A stretch of 6,539 bases of DNA, taken from contig CAIJKT010000375.1 in NCBI GenBank assembly GCA_903821255.1, positions 1 to 6,539 of the forward strand. The letters are read 5' to 3'. Position numbers and translations under genes: made by a program. Shown here piece by piece: positions 1 to 4,923 of the stretch (position 1 is the first letter of the stretch; each line of letters begins with the position of its first letter). A model generated the notes under the pieces. It was not told the origin of the DNA. It made no database searches and saw only the letters and a list, made by a program, of their open reading frames with translations. The stretch comes from an uncultured Lentisphaeria bacterium (GTDB lineage: Bacteria > Verrucomicrobiota > Lentisphaeria > Victivallales > Victivallaceae).

Positions 1-121
1 GAATCAATAATAAGATAAAAGTTATCAAACGACGAAGCTACGGATTTAGAGATTTGGATTACTTCTTTCTCAAAATAAAAATGGCAACAGGATTTATTCC
101 AAAGATGAAAGAGGTATACCC

Positions 122-145
122 ATGAAAACACCGAAAGAACCATAA
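122..145 (+). other. Seven-codon mini-ORF with strong Shine-Dalgarno, possible leader peptide
   Basis: The reading frame encodes MKTPKEP and then TAA. A good ribosome binding site, AAAGAGG at 108-114, sits 7 nt upstream. The ATG overlaps the TGA (123-125) of an even weaker 14-codon frame that starts at 81 and has no Shine-Dalgarno. The stop codon lies at the edge of an AT-only hairpin (142-160). The first recognisable gene starts at 226. It could be a translated leader peptide for that gene, the start of a decayed gene, or chance. The peptide matches no family I know. Confidence 0.25.
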
Positions 146-160
146 TATGTTATATATTAT
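142..160 (+). repeat. AT-rich inverted repeat
   Basis: ATAATAT (142-148) and ATATTAT (154-160) are perfect reverse complements around a 5-nt spacer. The element overlaps the stop codon of the seven-codon frame and lies about 65 nt before the secreted-protein gene at 226. An all-A/T stem with no T-tract is not a convincing terminator. It could be a protein-binding site or promoter-proximal AT-rich DNA. Confidence 0.35.
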
Positions 161-225
161 GGAGAATGCAGGCATCGCTTAGTTGGAATGTACAGGTCAT
201 CAACAAGGGAATGAGGAGTTCAATC

Positions 226-666
226 ATGAAACACGGAAACTTTGTCTTCACGTTCTTTTTCATCGCCGCCTTTGCGGTCGGGTATACTGCGCGGAGTGAA
301 GAAAGCGCGGAAAAGGTGAAAGAGGAAACGAAAGCGGCAGCGGACTCGGCGAAGGACTATGCTTTTACGCAAAAAACTGAATTTATTGCAAAAATGAAGC
401 GCGAATTAGCCGAAATCAACATCCAGATAGACAAGCTTTCAGAAAAGGCCGGAAAAGCCGGCGAAGCAGGCAGGGATGAAGCCAAATCCAAACTTCAGGC
501 TTTGCGCGATCAGGCGGCTAAATTGAACAAACAGCTTGACGAAGCTAATAATGTCGCCGAGTCCAAATGGAACGATTTCAAAACCGGCTTCAATAAATCT
601 TACAGCGATATGAAAGATACGTTCAAGCAGTCGCGCCAGTGGCTGAGTGAAAAAATAGCTCCTTGA
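226..666 (+). CDS. Secreted Lys/Ala-rich helical (coiled-coil) protein
   Basis: This 146-aa protein has an N-terminal signal peptide: K2 and H3, then a hydrophobic core over about residues 6-20, with likely cleavage near A22-R23-S24 before EES. The mature part is almost entirely charged and helical, rich in Lys, Glu, Ala and Asp, with heptad-like stretches over about 45-110, and ends in WLSEKIAP. There is no catalytic motif. It resembles uncharacterised secreted helical proteins sometimes labelled apolipoprotein-like, which I recall near small stress-associated membrane proteins. That recollection is unverified. The start at 226 is chosen over in-frame ATGs at 166 and 211 because GAGGAG (213-218) is spaced 7 nt from it and the signal peptide begins there. 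It probably acts in the periplasm or at the envelope. The biochemical role is unknown. Confidence 0.85.
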   Translation: MKHGNFVFTFFFIAAFAVGYTARSEESAEKVKEETKAAADSAKDYAFTQKTEFIAKMKRELAEINIQIDKLSEKAGKAGEAGRDEAKSKLQALRDQAAKLNKQLDEANNVAESKWNDFKTGFNKSYSDMKDTFKQSRQWLSEKIAP

Positions 667-779
667 TACAAATGTATTTGCGCTCATTGCCGGAAAATAG
701 AAATGAAGGATAAGATCAGTCAGGGTTAATTTTTTTCTGTTCCTGGAATACGGGGAATTTAAAATTTATTGTCAATCAC

Positions 780-808
780 TTGTATTTTTTTTAAAAAGCA
801 ATTATAAT
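780..808 (+). promoter_or_regulatory. Candidate sigma70-type promoter for the small membrane-protein cluster
   Basis: A perfect -10 hexamer TATAAT (803-808) lies 17 nt downstream of TTGTAT (780-785), a weak -35 with 3 of 6 consensus matches. A better -35-like TTGTCA at 769-774 is too far away (28 nt). Initiation near 815 would give a leader of about 150 nt before the gene at 965. The AT-rich setting (T-run 785-792) is typical of a strong promoter, but it also raises the chance of fortuitous hexamers. Confidence 0.5.
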
Positions 809-846
809 ATTTAATAAGAGAGAATTGTCGCCGCGTTAATTTTTTG

Positions 847-872
847 CATCAAGTTCATTTAGAAATTTGATG
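847..872 (+). promoter_or_regulatory. Hairpin in the leader upstream of the Lmo0937-type gene
   Basis: CATCAAGTT (847-855) pairs with AATTTGATG (864-872) in a 9-bp stem with one G-U pair and an 8-nt loop. It lies between the candidate promoter and the first small membrane-protein gene, so it would be in the 5' leader. No T-tract follows, so it is not a terminator. Its function is unknown. Confidence 0.35.
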
Positions 873-964
873 TTTGAATGCCTTCCTGGCAGAAATAACT
901 GTAATACTGCATAACGCGCGTAATAACAATAGCTTGGAAAAACTGAACAGAAGGGATGTCAGAT

Positions 965-1114
965 ATGCTGTACATTTTAGCAGTCGTTCTGATTGTGCTT
1001 TGGCTGTCGGGGATGGTTTCGTCATACACGATCAACGGTTTTATCCATATTCTGCTCGTCATCGCCATTATCGTGATTCTTGTGCGTATTATCAGTGGCA
1101 GAAAAGCACTTTAA
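965..1114 (+). CDS. Lmo0937-type small two-helix membrane protein
   Basis: This 49-aa protein begins MLYILAVVLIVLWLSG and ends RIISGRKAL. It has two hydrophobic segments (about residues 2-20 and 25-43) joined by a short SYTINGF turn, and a basic C-terminal tail. The pattern MLY, then LWL-G, then FIHILLVIA, then VR-ISGR, matches the Lmo0937 family of tiny inner-membrane proteins (DUF5670-like). The length is normal for the family. The start is supported by AAGGGA (951-956) spaced 8 nt upstream. Family members are often seen near other small stress-associated membrane proteins, and the molecular function is unknown. It is likely the first gene of a cluster that continues with a DUF3185 gene 29 nt downstream. 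A longer overlapping frame that includes this region in another phase is a shadow. Confidence 0.9.
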   Translation: MLYILAVVLIVLWLSGMVSSYTINGFIHILLVIAIIVILVRIISGRKAL

Positions 1115-1143
1115 CCGCCACCAACCCGAAAGGAGTATTGCAT

Positions 1144-1350
1144 ATGAACACCATCGTCTCAATTGCGTTGCTGGTCGTCGGGATTTTGTTGATCATCCTG
1201 GGCGTCAGCGCCTCGGAGTCGTTCAGTTCCGATGTGTCGCGGTTTTTCACCGGTTCTCCTACCAACAGAACTGTCTGGCTTCTGATCGTCGGGATAGTCC
1301 TGGTCAGTTCCGGACTATTCGGTACGTTTCGCGGGACAAAGGGAAATTGA
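1144..1350 (+). CDS. DUF3185 family small membrane protein
   Basis: This 68-aa protein has two transmembrane helices (about residues 4-22 and 44-63) separated by a polar loop carrying the family pattern ASESFSSDVSRFFTGSPT. That loop, followed by a helix starting at TVWLLIVGI and a short basic tail (FRGTKGN), is characteristic of DUF3185. The start at 1144 is chosen because GAAAGGAG (1128-1135) lies 8 nt upstream. The in-frame upstream extension is polar, unlike the family, and overlaps the previous gene. The protein should sit in the inner membrane. No activity is known. The 29-nt spacing from the Lmo0937-type gene suggests co-transcription. Confidence 0.9.
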   Translation: MNTIVSIALLVVGILLIILGVSASESFSSDVSRFFTGSPTNRTVWLLIVGIVLVSSGLFGTFRGTKGN

Positions 1351-1373
1351 ATAGCAGCTTCAGATACTTACAG

Positions 1374-1389
1374 GCGGGGGAGACCCCGC
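1374..1389 (+). promoter_or_regulatory. Stable GC hairpin with GAGA (GNRA-type) tetraloop
   Basis: GCGGGG (1374-1379), GAGA loop, CCCCGC (1384-1389) form a perfect 6-bp stem 23 nt after the DUF3185 stop codon. No U-tract follows, so a classical intrinsic terminator is unlikely. It may protect the 3' end of the upstream message, mark a processing point, or modulate expression of the DUF3309 gene. The rest of the spacer up to 1527 also holds weaker stems: GGGG/CCCC (1469-1481) and CCGGC/GCCGG (1489-1504). Confidence 0.55.
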
Positions 1390-1439
1390 GGAAATGTATA
1401 AATACCAATGACGGGAAAAAAGGAGAAGGGGCCGCCCGG

Positions 1440-1467
1440 TTGAAACTGTTTAGAGAACAAGCATATT
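1440..1467 (+). promoter_or_regulatory. Possible internal promoter before the DUF3309 gene
   Basis: TTGAAA (1440-1445, 5 of 6 matches to the -35 consensus) is separated by 16 nt from CATATT (1462-1467, 4 of 6 matches to the -10). Transcription from near 1474 would give a leader of about 54 nt for the gene at 1528. The unusually long spacer (177 nt) before that gene makes a second promoter plausible, but the -10 is weak. Confidence 0.25.
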
Positions 1468-1527
1468 GGGGGAATTACCCCGCAACAGCCGGCGACCAAG
1501 CCGGACATAAATGAAAGGAACTGCAAC

Positions 1528-1686
1528 ATGACTATCGGAACATTACTGCTGATTATTCTGATTCTTCTTCTTGTGGGCGCATTGCCGACCTGGCCTCACA
1601 GCAAAAACTGGGGTTACTATCCGGGCGGCGGGCTTGGTCTCGTTGTCCTGATCCTGCTTATCCTGGTTCTTATGGGGCGGATTTAG
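1528..1686 (+). CDS. DUF3309 family small membrane protein
   Basis: This 52-aa protein consists of a hydrophobic helix (LLLIILILLLVGALP, about residues 6-20), the short motif TWPHSKNWGYYPGGG (21-35), and a second hydrophobic helix (36-49) ending MGRI. Two aliphatic helices around a PTWP-S--WGY-P-GG loop are the signature of DUF3309, and the length is typical. The start is supported by AAAGGAA (1514-1520) spaced 7 nt upstream. The protein should be an inner-membrane hairpin. Its function is unknown. Its place after the Lmo0937-type and DUF3185 genes fits the co-occurrence of such small proteins. Confidence 0.93.
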   Translation: MTIGTLLLIILILLLVGALPTWPHSKNWGYYPGGGLGLVVLILLILVLMGRI

Positions 1687-1723
1687 AGAACTTGCGCAGT
1701 AAAATAAAAATGAGGAAAATTTG

Positions 1724-1927
1724 ATGAATGCCATATTCCCCAAACACTGGGCGAAGCGGGCGGACGCCCGTAAAGAAGGCCGGTTCGGTCCTCGAACCAT
1801 CAATCCCTTCGGCGCGAAATATCATTCTGTTTCGCGCGGGCATGTTGTCGAAATTTCCGCGGAACGCGCTTTCATGCACATCGCAATAAATTACAATAAA
1901 ACAGGGATGGAGGAAGAGCATGCCTGA
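1724..1927 (+). CDS. Unrecognised 67-aa basic ORF, hypothetical and possibly non-coding
   Basis: The frame starts MNAIFPKHWAKRADARKEG and ends KTGMEEEHA. It has no signal peptide, membrane helix or motif I recognise. The N-terminal half is basic and the last residues are acidic. GAGG (1712-1715) sits 8 nt before the ATG; a TTG immediately upstream (1721) is a less likely start. Its end overlaps the next gene by 8 nt, which fits translational coupling. Against a normal gene, the DNA from 1757 to 1864 contains a run of perfect inverted repeats, and opposite-strand frames are also open here. It may be a real small gene, a decayed gene, or a structured RNA that happens to be open. Confidence 0.45.
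   Translation: MNAIFPKHWAKRADARKEGRFGPRTINPFGAKYHSVSRGHVVEISAERAFMHIAINYNKTGMEEEHA
1757..1864 (+). repeat. Cluster of four consecutive inverted repeats
   Basis: Four perfect inverted repeats follow one another. CGGGC/GCCCG is at 1757-1770 with a 4-nt loop. GGTTCG/CGAACC is at 1782-1798 with a 5-nt loop. GCGCGAAA/TTTCGCGC is at 1812-1837 with a 10-nt loop. The palindrome TTCCGCGGAA is at 1855-1864. As RNA the first three would form adjacent stem-loops within 81 nt. They lie inside the unrecognised 67-aa frame and upstream of the lipoprotein start at 1920. They could be a structured leader, a small RNA, or chance in GC-rich sequence. Confidence 0.5.
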
Positions 1928-2033
1928 CAGCACAAAAAATATGGACAGCAGACTGGTGACGTGGGGGCTTCGGCTTTTGACAGTCCTGGCGTTATGTTTC
2001 ATTGCCGGGTGCCGTATGTTCACAATCAGTTGA
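1920..2033 (+). CDS. Very small predicted lipoprotein
   Basis: This 37-aa peptide has a polar N-region (MPDSTKNMDSR), a hydrophobic core (about residues 19-28) and the lipobox I28-A29-G30-C31. Processing by signal peptidase II at C31 would leave only CRMFTIS. GGAGG (1909-1913) lies 6 nt upstream of the ATG, and the start overlaps the previous frame by 8 nt. The residues after the lipid-bearing cysteine lack the +2 Asp of inner-membrane retention in Enterobacteria, though that rule may not apply here. A seven-residue mature lipopeptide is unusually short. The gene is in frame with the downstream surface-repeat gene across its TGA, with no other stop. It may be a genuine tiny lipoprotein, like entericidins in concept only, or the truncated front of a longer one. 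Confidence 0.6.
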   Translation: MPDSTKNMDSRLVTWGLRLLTVLALCFIAGCRMFTIS

Positions 2034-2084
2034 GCTAACTCAAACAATAAACAAGAAATAATCAACGAACAAGGAGAAACAACC

Positions 2085-2648
2085 ATGAAGAAGCTAATCG
2101 TATGTCTGACCGCTGTTTTGGTTTCAATCGGCGCCATGGCCGAAACCAAACCGATTATCACTGCCGAAACCAAACCGTTCAACCTCAGCATTACTCCGGA
2201 TGTCGCCATTTACGGACGGAACGTGATGATTGAGGGCTTGACCCTCAGTATCTGGGGCGAGAACCAGCAGACGTCGCTGGCCCTGGGTATTGTCAACGGC
2301 TCTTTCGGTAACAGCGCCGGCCTGGATTGGGGTTTTATCCTCAATTACGCGGACAATTACAAGGGCGTAAAGTGGGGGCTGGTCAACTACACGAAAAAGG
2401 ATGCGCTGGGCTGGGACGCCGGTTTCGTGAACTATACAGAGGGTACCGTGAGAGGATTGTATACTGGCGTGGTGAACTACGTCGACCGTCTGAAAGGCGT
2501 GGAGTTCGGACTCGTCAACTATGTTGACAAGGCGGATGCCGGATTCCAGATCGGGATCATCAATATCATTCACAATAACAAAAGCTGGTTCTCCGATCTG
2601 CCGAACAGCCTGGCCCCGGGAATGATTTTCGTCAACTGGCGGTTCTAA
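2085..2648 (+). CDS. Secreted surface-repeat protein, LA_2272-like, predicted outer-membrane beta structure
   Basis: This 187-aa protein has a classical signal peptide (MKKLIVCLTAVLVSIGAMA, cleavage before E20). Residues 65-160 hold seven repeats of the form G-[hydrophobic]2-3-N-[YGI], at G68, G83, G98, G113, G128, G142 and G157, with a period close to 15 residues. Such G(L/V/I)VNY repeats are typical of the LA_2272-type surface-repeat proteins known from Leptospira and other Gram-negatives. That family assignment is from pattern memory. The C-terminus ends in NWRF, and a terminal aromatic residue is typical of outer-membrane beta-barrel proteins. AAGGAG (2071-2076) is spaced 8 nt from the start. 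It is the last gene of the plus-strand cluster. A structural or surface role is likely; a ligand cannot be inferred. Confidence 0.78.
   Translation: MKKLIVCLTAVLVSIGAMAETKPIITAETKPFNLSITPDVAIYGRNVMIEGLTLSIWGENQQTSLALGIVNGSFGNSAGLDWGFILNYADNYKGVKWGLVNYTKKDALGWDAGFVNYTEGTVRGLYTGVVNYVDRLKGVEFGLVNYVDKADAGFQIGIINIIHNNKSWFSDLPNSLAPGMIFVNWRF
2139..2177 (+). repeat. 15-bp direct repeat at the mature N-terminus of the surface-repeat protein
   Basis: GCCGAAACCAAACCG occurs at 2139-2153 and again at 2163-2177, 24 bp apart and in the same codon phase. It encodes AETKP twice, first across the predicted signal-peptidase site (AMA before ETKP) and again eight residues later. It looks like a small in-frame duplication at the cleavage site. 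Confidence 0.8.
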
Positions 2649-2671
2649 AATCAAGTAACGCGGCGGATTGC

Positions 2672-2696
2672 TGCCGGCGCGGTATGACCACCGGCA
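2672..2696. terminator. GC-rich hairpin between convergent genes, possible weak bidirectional terminator
   Basis: TGCCGG (2672-2677) pairs with CCGGCA (2691-2696), with an inner GGT/ACC pairing (2681-2683 with 2687-2689). It lies in the 52-nt spacer between the plus-strand stop at 2648 and the minus-strand stop at 2701, where a shared terminator is expected. Neither side has a U-tract, so efficiency as an intrinsic terminator is doubtful. Confidence 0.4.
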
Positions 2697-2700
2697 CCGC

Positions 2701-4800
2701 TCATGCCTCTGACAAAACCGCCATTTTAAAGCGGCCGGGCTTTACTGTGGCAATACCGTCAATCAGAGTGATGACTTGATTGCTCATCAGCTCGGTTAAT
2801 TTTGCGCTGCCGGGCAGCAGTTCCGGACTGAACTTGATTTTTGCCGTGCAGTCATCGCCGGGGAAAAACAGATAAGTGACCAGTCTGCCTTTTGAACGGC
2901 CGCTCTTTACATAGATAAATTCATCGCGGGACGGCGCCGGGCTGATAACCTCGATTGCCGGTTTTACTCCGGCCAGCACGGAGACTTTTTGAATAAAAGA
3001 TTCGAAGTTCGGATTGCGTTTTTCCAGGTAGGGATTGCCGAAATAGCTGCCCAAATAGATAATCCTGCCTTGTCCGGCTTTGAATTCCGCCGCCAGCACC
3101 TGACCGTTAAAGGTGCTGAACACCTGAACCGGCGCATTCACCGACTCTTCCAGCGGAGTAACCCACTGCTCAATATCGAGGAACAATTCTTCATCCAGTT
3201 TTAAGGTGATGCCTGCTGTTTCCAGATTGCGCCGTCCGGCCTCGACAATGCCAAACTGAGCGAGAAAACGATCTTCCGGATAGCGGTAAAAACCTTCGCG
3301 TCCAAAGGCGCCGCATTCCGATTCAACCAGCAAAGTTCCGCCATTCTGAACAAAGGCTGCGAGCCGCTCCGTCTGATAATCGTTCAGCACATTTGAACGC
3401 GGCAGAATAATCAGCTTCAAATGCTGCAAATCATCCAGATGCTGTTCTTCAAGGAAACAGTAGGGAATTGACTGGCGCACCAGCGAGCGGGCGTAACCAT
3501 TGATGGCATCGCCCATGCGTTTGCCGTCGGCCTCCTGCGCCCACGCCAGATAGTAGTTCTGCGGTGTGAACAATATCCCGATTTCGGCGCTGCCGGGGAT
3601 GTAGTGATTAAAAATTTCCGCTTTTTCCGCCAGCAGTTTCCCGGTAAATTTCATCGCTTCAAGCCGCTGCGGCGCAAGCCCGTCGCGTCCGGCGAGCCCG
3701 AACCCGGCCGATTCGCGTCCGAAGACCTCATCGCGCCAGCACCAGAATAAAATTGTATCGGCGCCGCAGGCCAGACCGTTCCATATCCAGCGCTGCTGCG
3801 GGGCGGCCTCCACTTTACCGTAAATATTGAATCCGACGGCGGCCCGTCCGCCCTGTACTTCGCTCAGCCAGACCCGTTTGCCGTTGGCGGCTGATTTGAC
3901 CATCTCCACCCGGCTGCCGAATTCGGCGTCGTCAATTCCGCCCCATTGCGGAAAACTGGAGCAGCCGATGCCGTCGAGAGTCTCCGCCAGAGCCCAGTCG
4001 TTGCCGCGGTCGATCGGATAACCTTTGTCCCAGCCGCGATAATCCGCACTGGGACAACCGCCGTGGGCAGTCACCGGATGCACCTGGTCAATCGCTTTCA
4101 TCACGGCGCAGCGCCGGGCGGCGTGACGGTTGGCGCGTTCGGTGATGAAATGCTGCCAGGCCATCATTTCGGTGTACGGCCGGTCCGGCAGTTTGCCCGG
4201 CGCCACATCCTCCAGGCAGACATAGCGGCGTTTCCAGGCGGCATTCAGCCCGTCGAGTCCGCCGTATTGCTGATCAAGCCATAAATGAAACTCCTGGATA
4301 GTATGCGGGCAGAAACAGACCAGATTGTCCGCCTGCACGTTCCAGCGCAGTTCGTTCCAGATATCCCAGCCGTGAAGATGGCCGAGTCCGGCGTAGCGTT
4401 CGCCGGTTTTCCGGATGAATTGCGCCATGCGCTCCCATACTGCCGGGTTATCGGTGCAGCCGCCGGGCGTGAGTCCGAAATTGCATTCGCAGCGCAGGCT
4501 GGAAATCACTTTATTCCCGAGGTGGTCGATCATTTCGCTGCCGGGAACAATCCGGTGAATCCAGTGCGGTTGAATCTCCGCAATGGTTGAAAGCACCACT
4601 TTCAGCTTGTTCCTGGCGGCAATTTCAATCAGGCGGTCGTAATCGTCATAGTTGAAAAAGTCAGGCTTTGACTCCACCCAGGCCCACAGCACCCAGAGTT
4701 GAACGGTATCAAGTCCTGCTTCTTTTATTGCTTTAAAATCGTTTTCCCAATATTTCGATTCAGGAAACGGCGCACGGTAGTATTGTACTCCAAGATTCAT
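2701..4800 (-). CDS. GH42 beta-galactosidase-type glycoside hydrolase
   Basis: This 699-aa protein hydrolyses terminal beta-galactosides if it behaves like characterised GH42 enzymes. The N-terminal TIM barrel (about residues 1-385) starts MNLGVQYYRAPFPESKYWENDFKAI as in the family. The acid/base is E150 in WDIWNE and the nucleophile is E314 in WLSEVQGG. Residues about 405-610 form the class I GATase-like trimerisation domain (IGILFTPQNYY, LIILPRSNVL, GGTLLVE), followed by a small C-terminal beta domain. Total length is normal. The zinc-cluster motif is altered: C162-F-C164-P-H-T167 lacks the third cysteine of the usual C-x-C-x-x-C. No signal peptide is present, so it is probably cytoplasmic. 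No clear Shine-Dalgarno precedes the ATG (AGACGAACAAAAT). A GH51-like gene lies 123 bp upstream, suggesting joint use on arabinogalactan-type glycans. Exact substrate is uncertain. Confidence 0.9.
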   Translation of the reverse strand: MNLGVQYYRAPFPESKYWENDFKAIKEAGLDTVQLWVLWAWVESKPDFFNYDDYDRLIEIAARNKLKVVLSTIAEIQPHWIHRIVPGSEMIDHLGNKVISSLRCECNFGLTPGGCTDNPAVWERMAQFIRKTGERYAGLGHLHGWDIWNELRWNVQADNLVCFCPHTIQEFHLWLDQQYGGLDGLNAAWKRRYVCLEDVAPGKLPDRPYTEMMAWQHFITERANRHAARRCAVMKAIDQVHPVTAHGGCPSADYRGWDKGYPIDRGNDWALAETLDGIGCSSFPQWGGIDDAEFGSRVEMVKSAANGKRVWLSEVQGGRAAVGFNIYGKVEAAPQQRWIWNGLACGADTILFWCWRDEVFGRESAGFGLAGRDGLAPQRLEAMKFTGKLLAEKAEIFNHYIPGSAEIGILFTPQNYYLAWAQEADGKRMGDAINGYARSLVRQSIPYCFLEEQHLDDLQHLKLIILPRSNVLNDYQTERLAAFVQNGGTLLVESECGAFGREGFYRYPEDRFLAQFGIVEAGRRNLETAGITLKLDEELFLDIEQWVTPLEESVNAPVQVFSTFNGQVLAAEFKAGQGRIIYLGSYFGNPYLEKRNPNFESFIQKVSVLAGVKPAIEVISPAPSRDEFIYVKSGRSKGRLVTYLFFPGDDCTAKIKFSPELLPGSAKLTELMSNQVITLIDGIATVKPGRFKMAVLSEA

Positions 4801-4836
4801 ATTTTGTTCGTCTATAAATTAAGGTTCTATTTTATT

Positions 4837-4866
4837 AGTATAGTCTACTTTACTTCAGTTTCTGAA
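4837..4866 (-). promoter_or_regulatory. Candidate GH42 promoter overlapped by a 13-bp inverted repeat
   Basis: On the minus strand, TTCAGA (4866-4861, 4 of 6 matches to the -35) is separated by 18 nt from TATACT (4842-4837, 5 of 6 matches to the -10), giving initiation near 4830 and a leader of about 30 nt. The inverted repeat TTCAG-TTT-CTGAA (4854-4866) covers the -35. That is where a repressor or activator operator would be expected for a sugar-inducible gene. No regulator gene is visible to match it. Confidence 0.42.
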
Positions 4867-4878
4867 TATGACAAGAAT

Positions 4879-4906
4879 GCGCCCGCAAAAACTATTATGC
4901 GGGCGC
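4879..4906 (-). terminator. Terminator-like hairpin after the GH51-like gene
   Basis: A perfect 9-bp GC-rich stem, GCGCCCGCA (4879-4887) with TGCGGGCGC (4898-4906), encloses a 10-nt loop. It lies 17 nt beyond the stop codon of the minus-strand GH51-like gene and is followed, in that direction, by the modest T-rich stretch ATTCTTGTCATATT. It lies before the candidate GH42 promoter, consistent with separate transcripts or partial read-through. Confidence 0.7.
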
Positions 4907-4923
4907 CAGTCAGTCCTGGCGGA

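Larger units (their letters stand above)
667..964. other. 298-nt AT-rich intergenic region, non-coding apart from control elements
   Basis: No credible gene is present. A 14-codon frame from 870 (MFECLPGRNNCNTA) lacks a Shine-Dalgarno. The spacer holds a promoter candidate (780-808) and a leader hairpin (847-872). It also has a small TGCC/GGCA hairpin (879-891) and an 8-bp palindrome ACGCGCGT in the 914-922 area. Overlapping short inverted repeats (666-680) follow the upstream stop codon, but no convincing intrinsic terminator is seen. Confidence 0.6.

Noticed and set aside
874..1143. N-terminal extension of the DUF3185 gene
   Set aside because: The extension overlaps the Lmo0937-type gene in another frame and is polar, unlike the family. 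The ATG at 1144 has a strong Shine-Dalgarno.
1440..1514. Short TTG-initiated frame before the DUF3309 gene (ends DQAGHK)
   Set aside because: The AAGGAG upstream is too far from the TTG, the peptide is featureless, and the segment overlaps candidate promoter and hairpin elements.
1782..1798. tRNA T-arm-like hairpin GGTTCG/CGAACC
   Set aside because: No acceptor, D or anticodon arms can be built around it, so it is only one of several inverted repeats.
2031..2033. Possible recoded TGA (selenocysteine or programmed read-through)
   Set aside because: The downstream gene has its own Shine-Dalgarno, start codon and signal peptide, and no selenocysteine-insertion hairpin is evident just after the TGA. 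The simple stop is preferred.
1670..2209. Long open frame on the minus strand across the small-gene region
   Set aside because: It runs antisense to the DUF3309 end, the lipoprotein and the surface-repeat gene. It has no recognisable domain, and the plus-strand genes have ribosome binding sites and clear signal or membrane features.
2124..2654. 176-aa open frame antisense to the surface-repeat gene
   Set aside because: It mirrors the repeats of the plus-strand protein and shows no family resemblance. It is a shadow frame.
3946..4590. Plus-strand open frames opposite the GH42 gene
   Set aside because: Their translations show no domains, and the opposite strand encodes a full-length GH42 protein with both catalytic glutamates.
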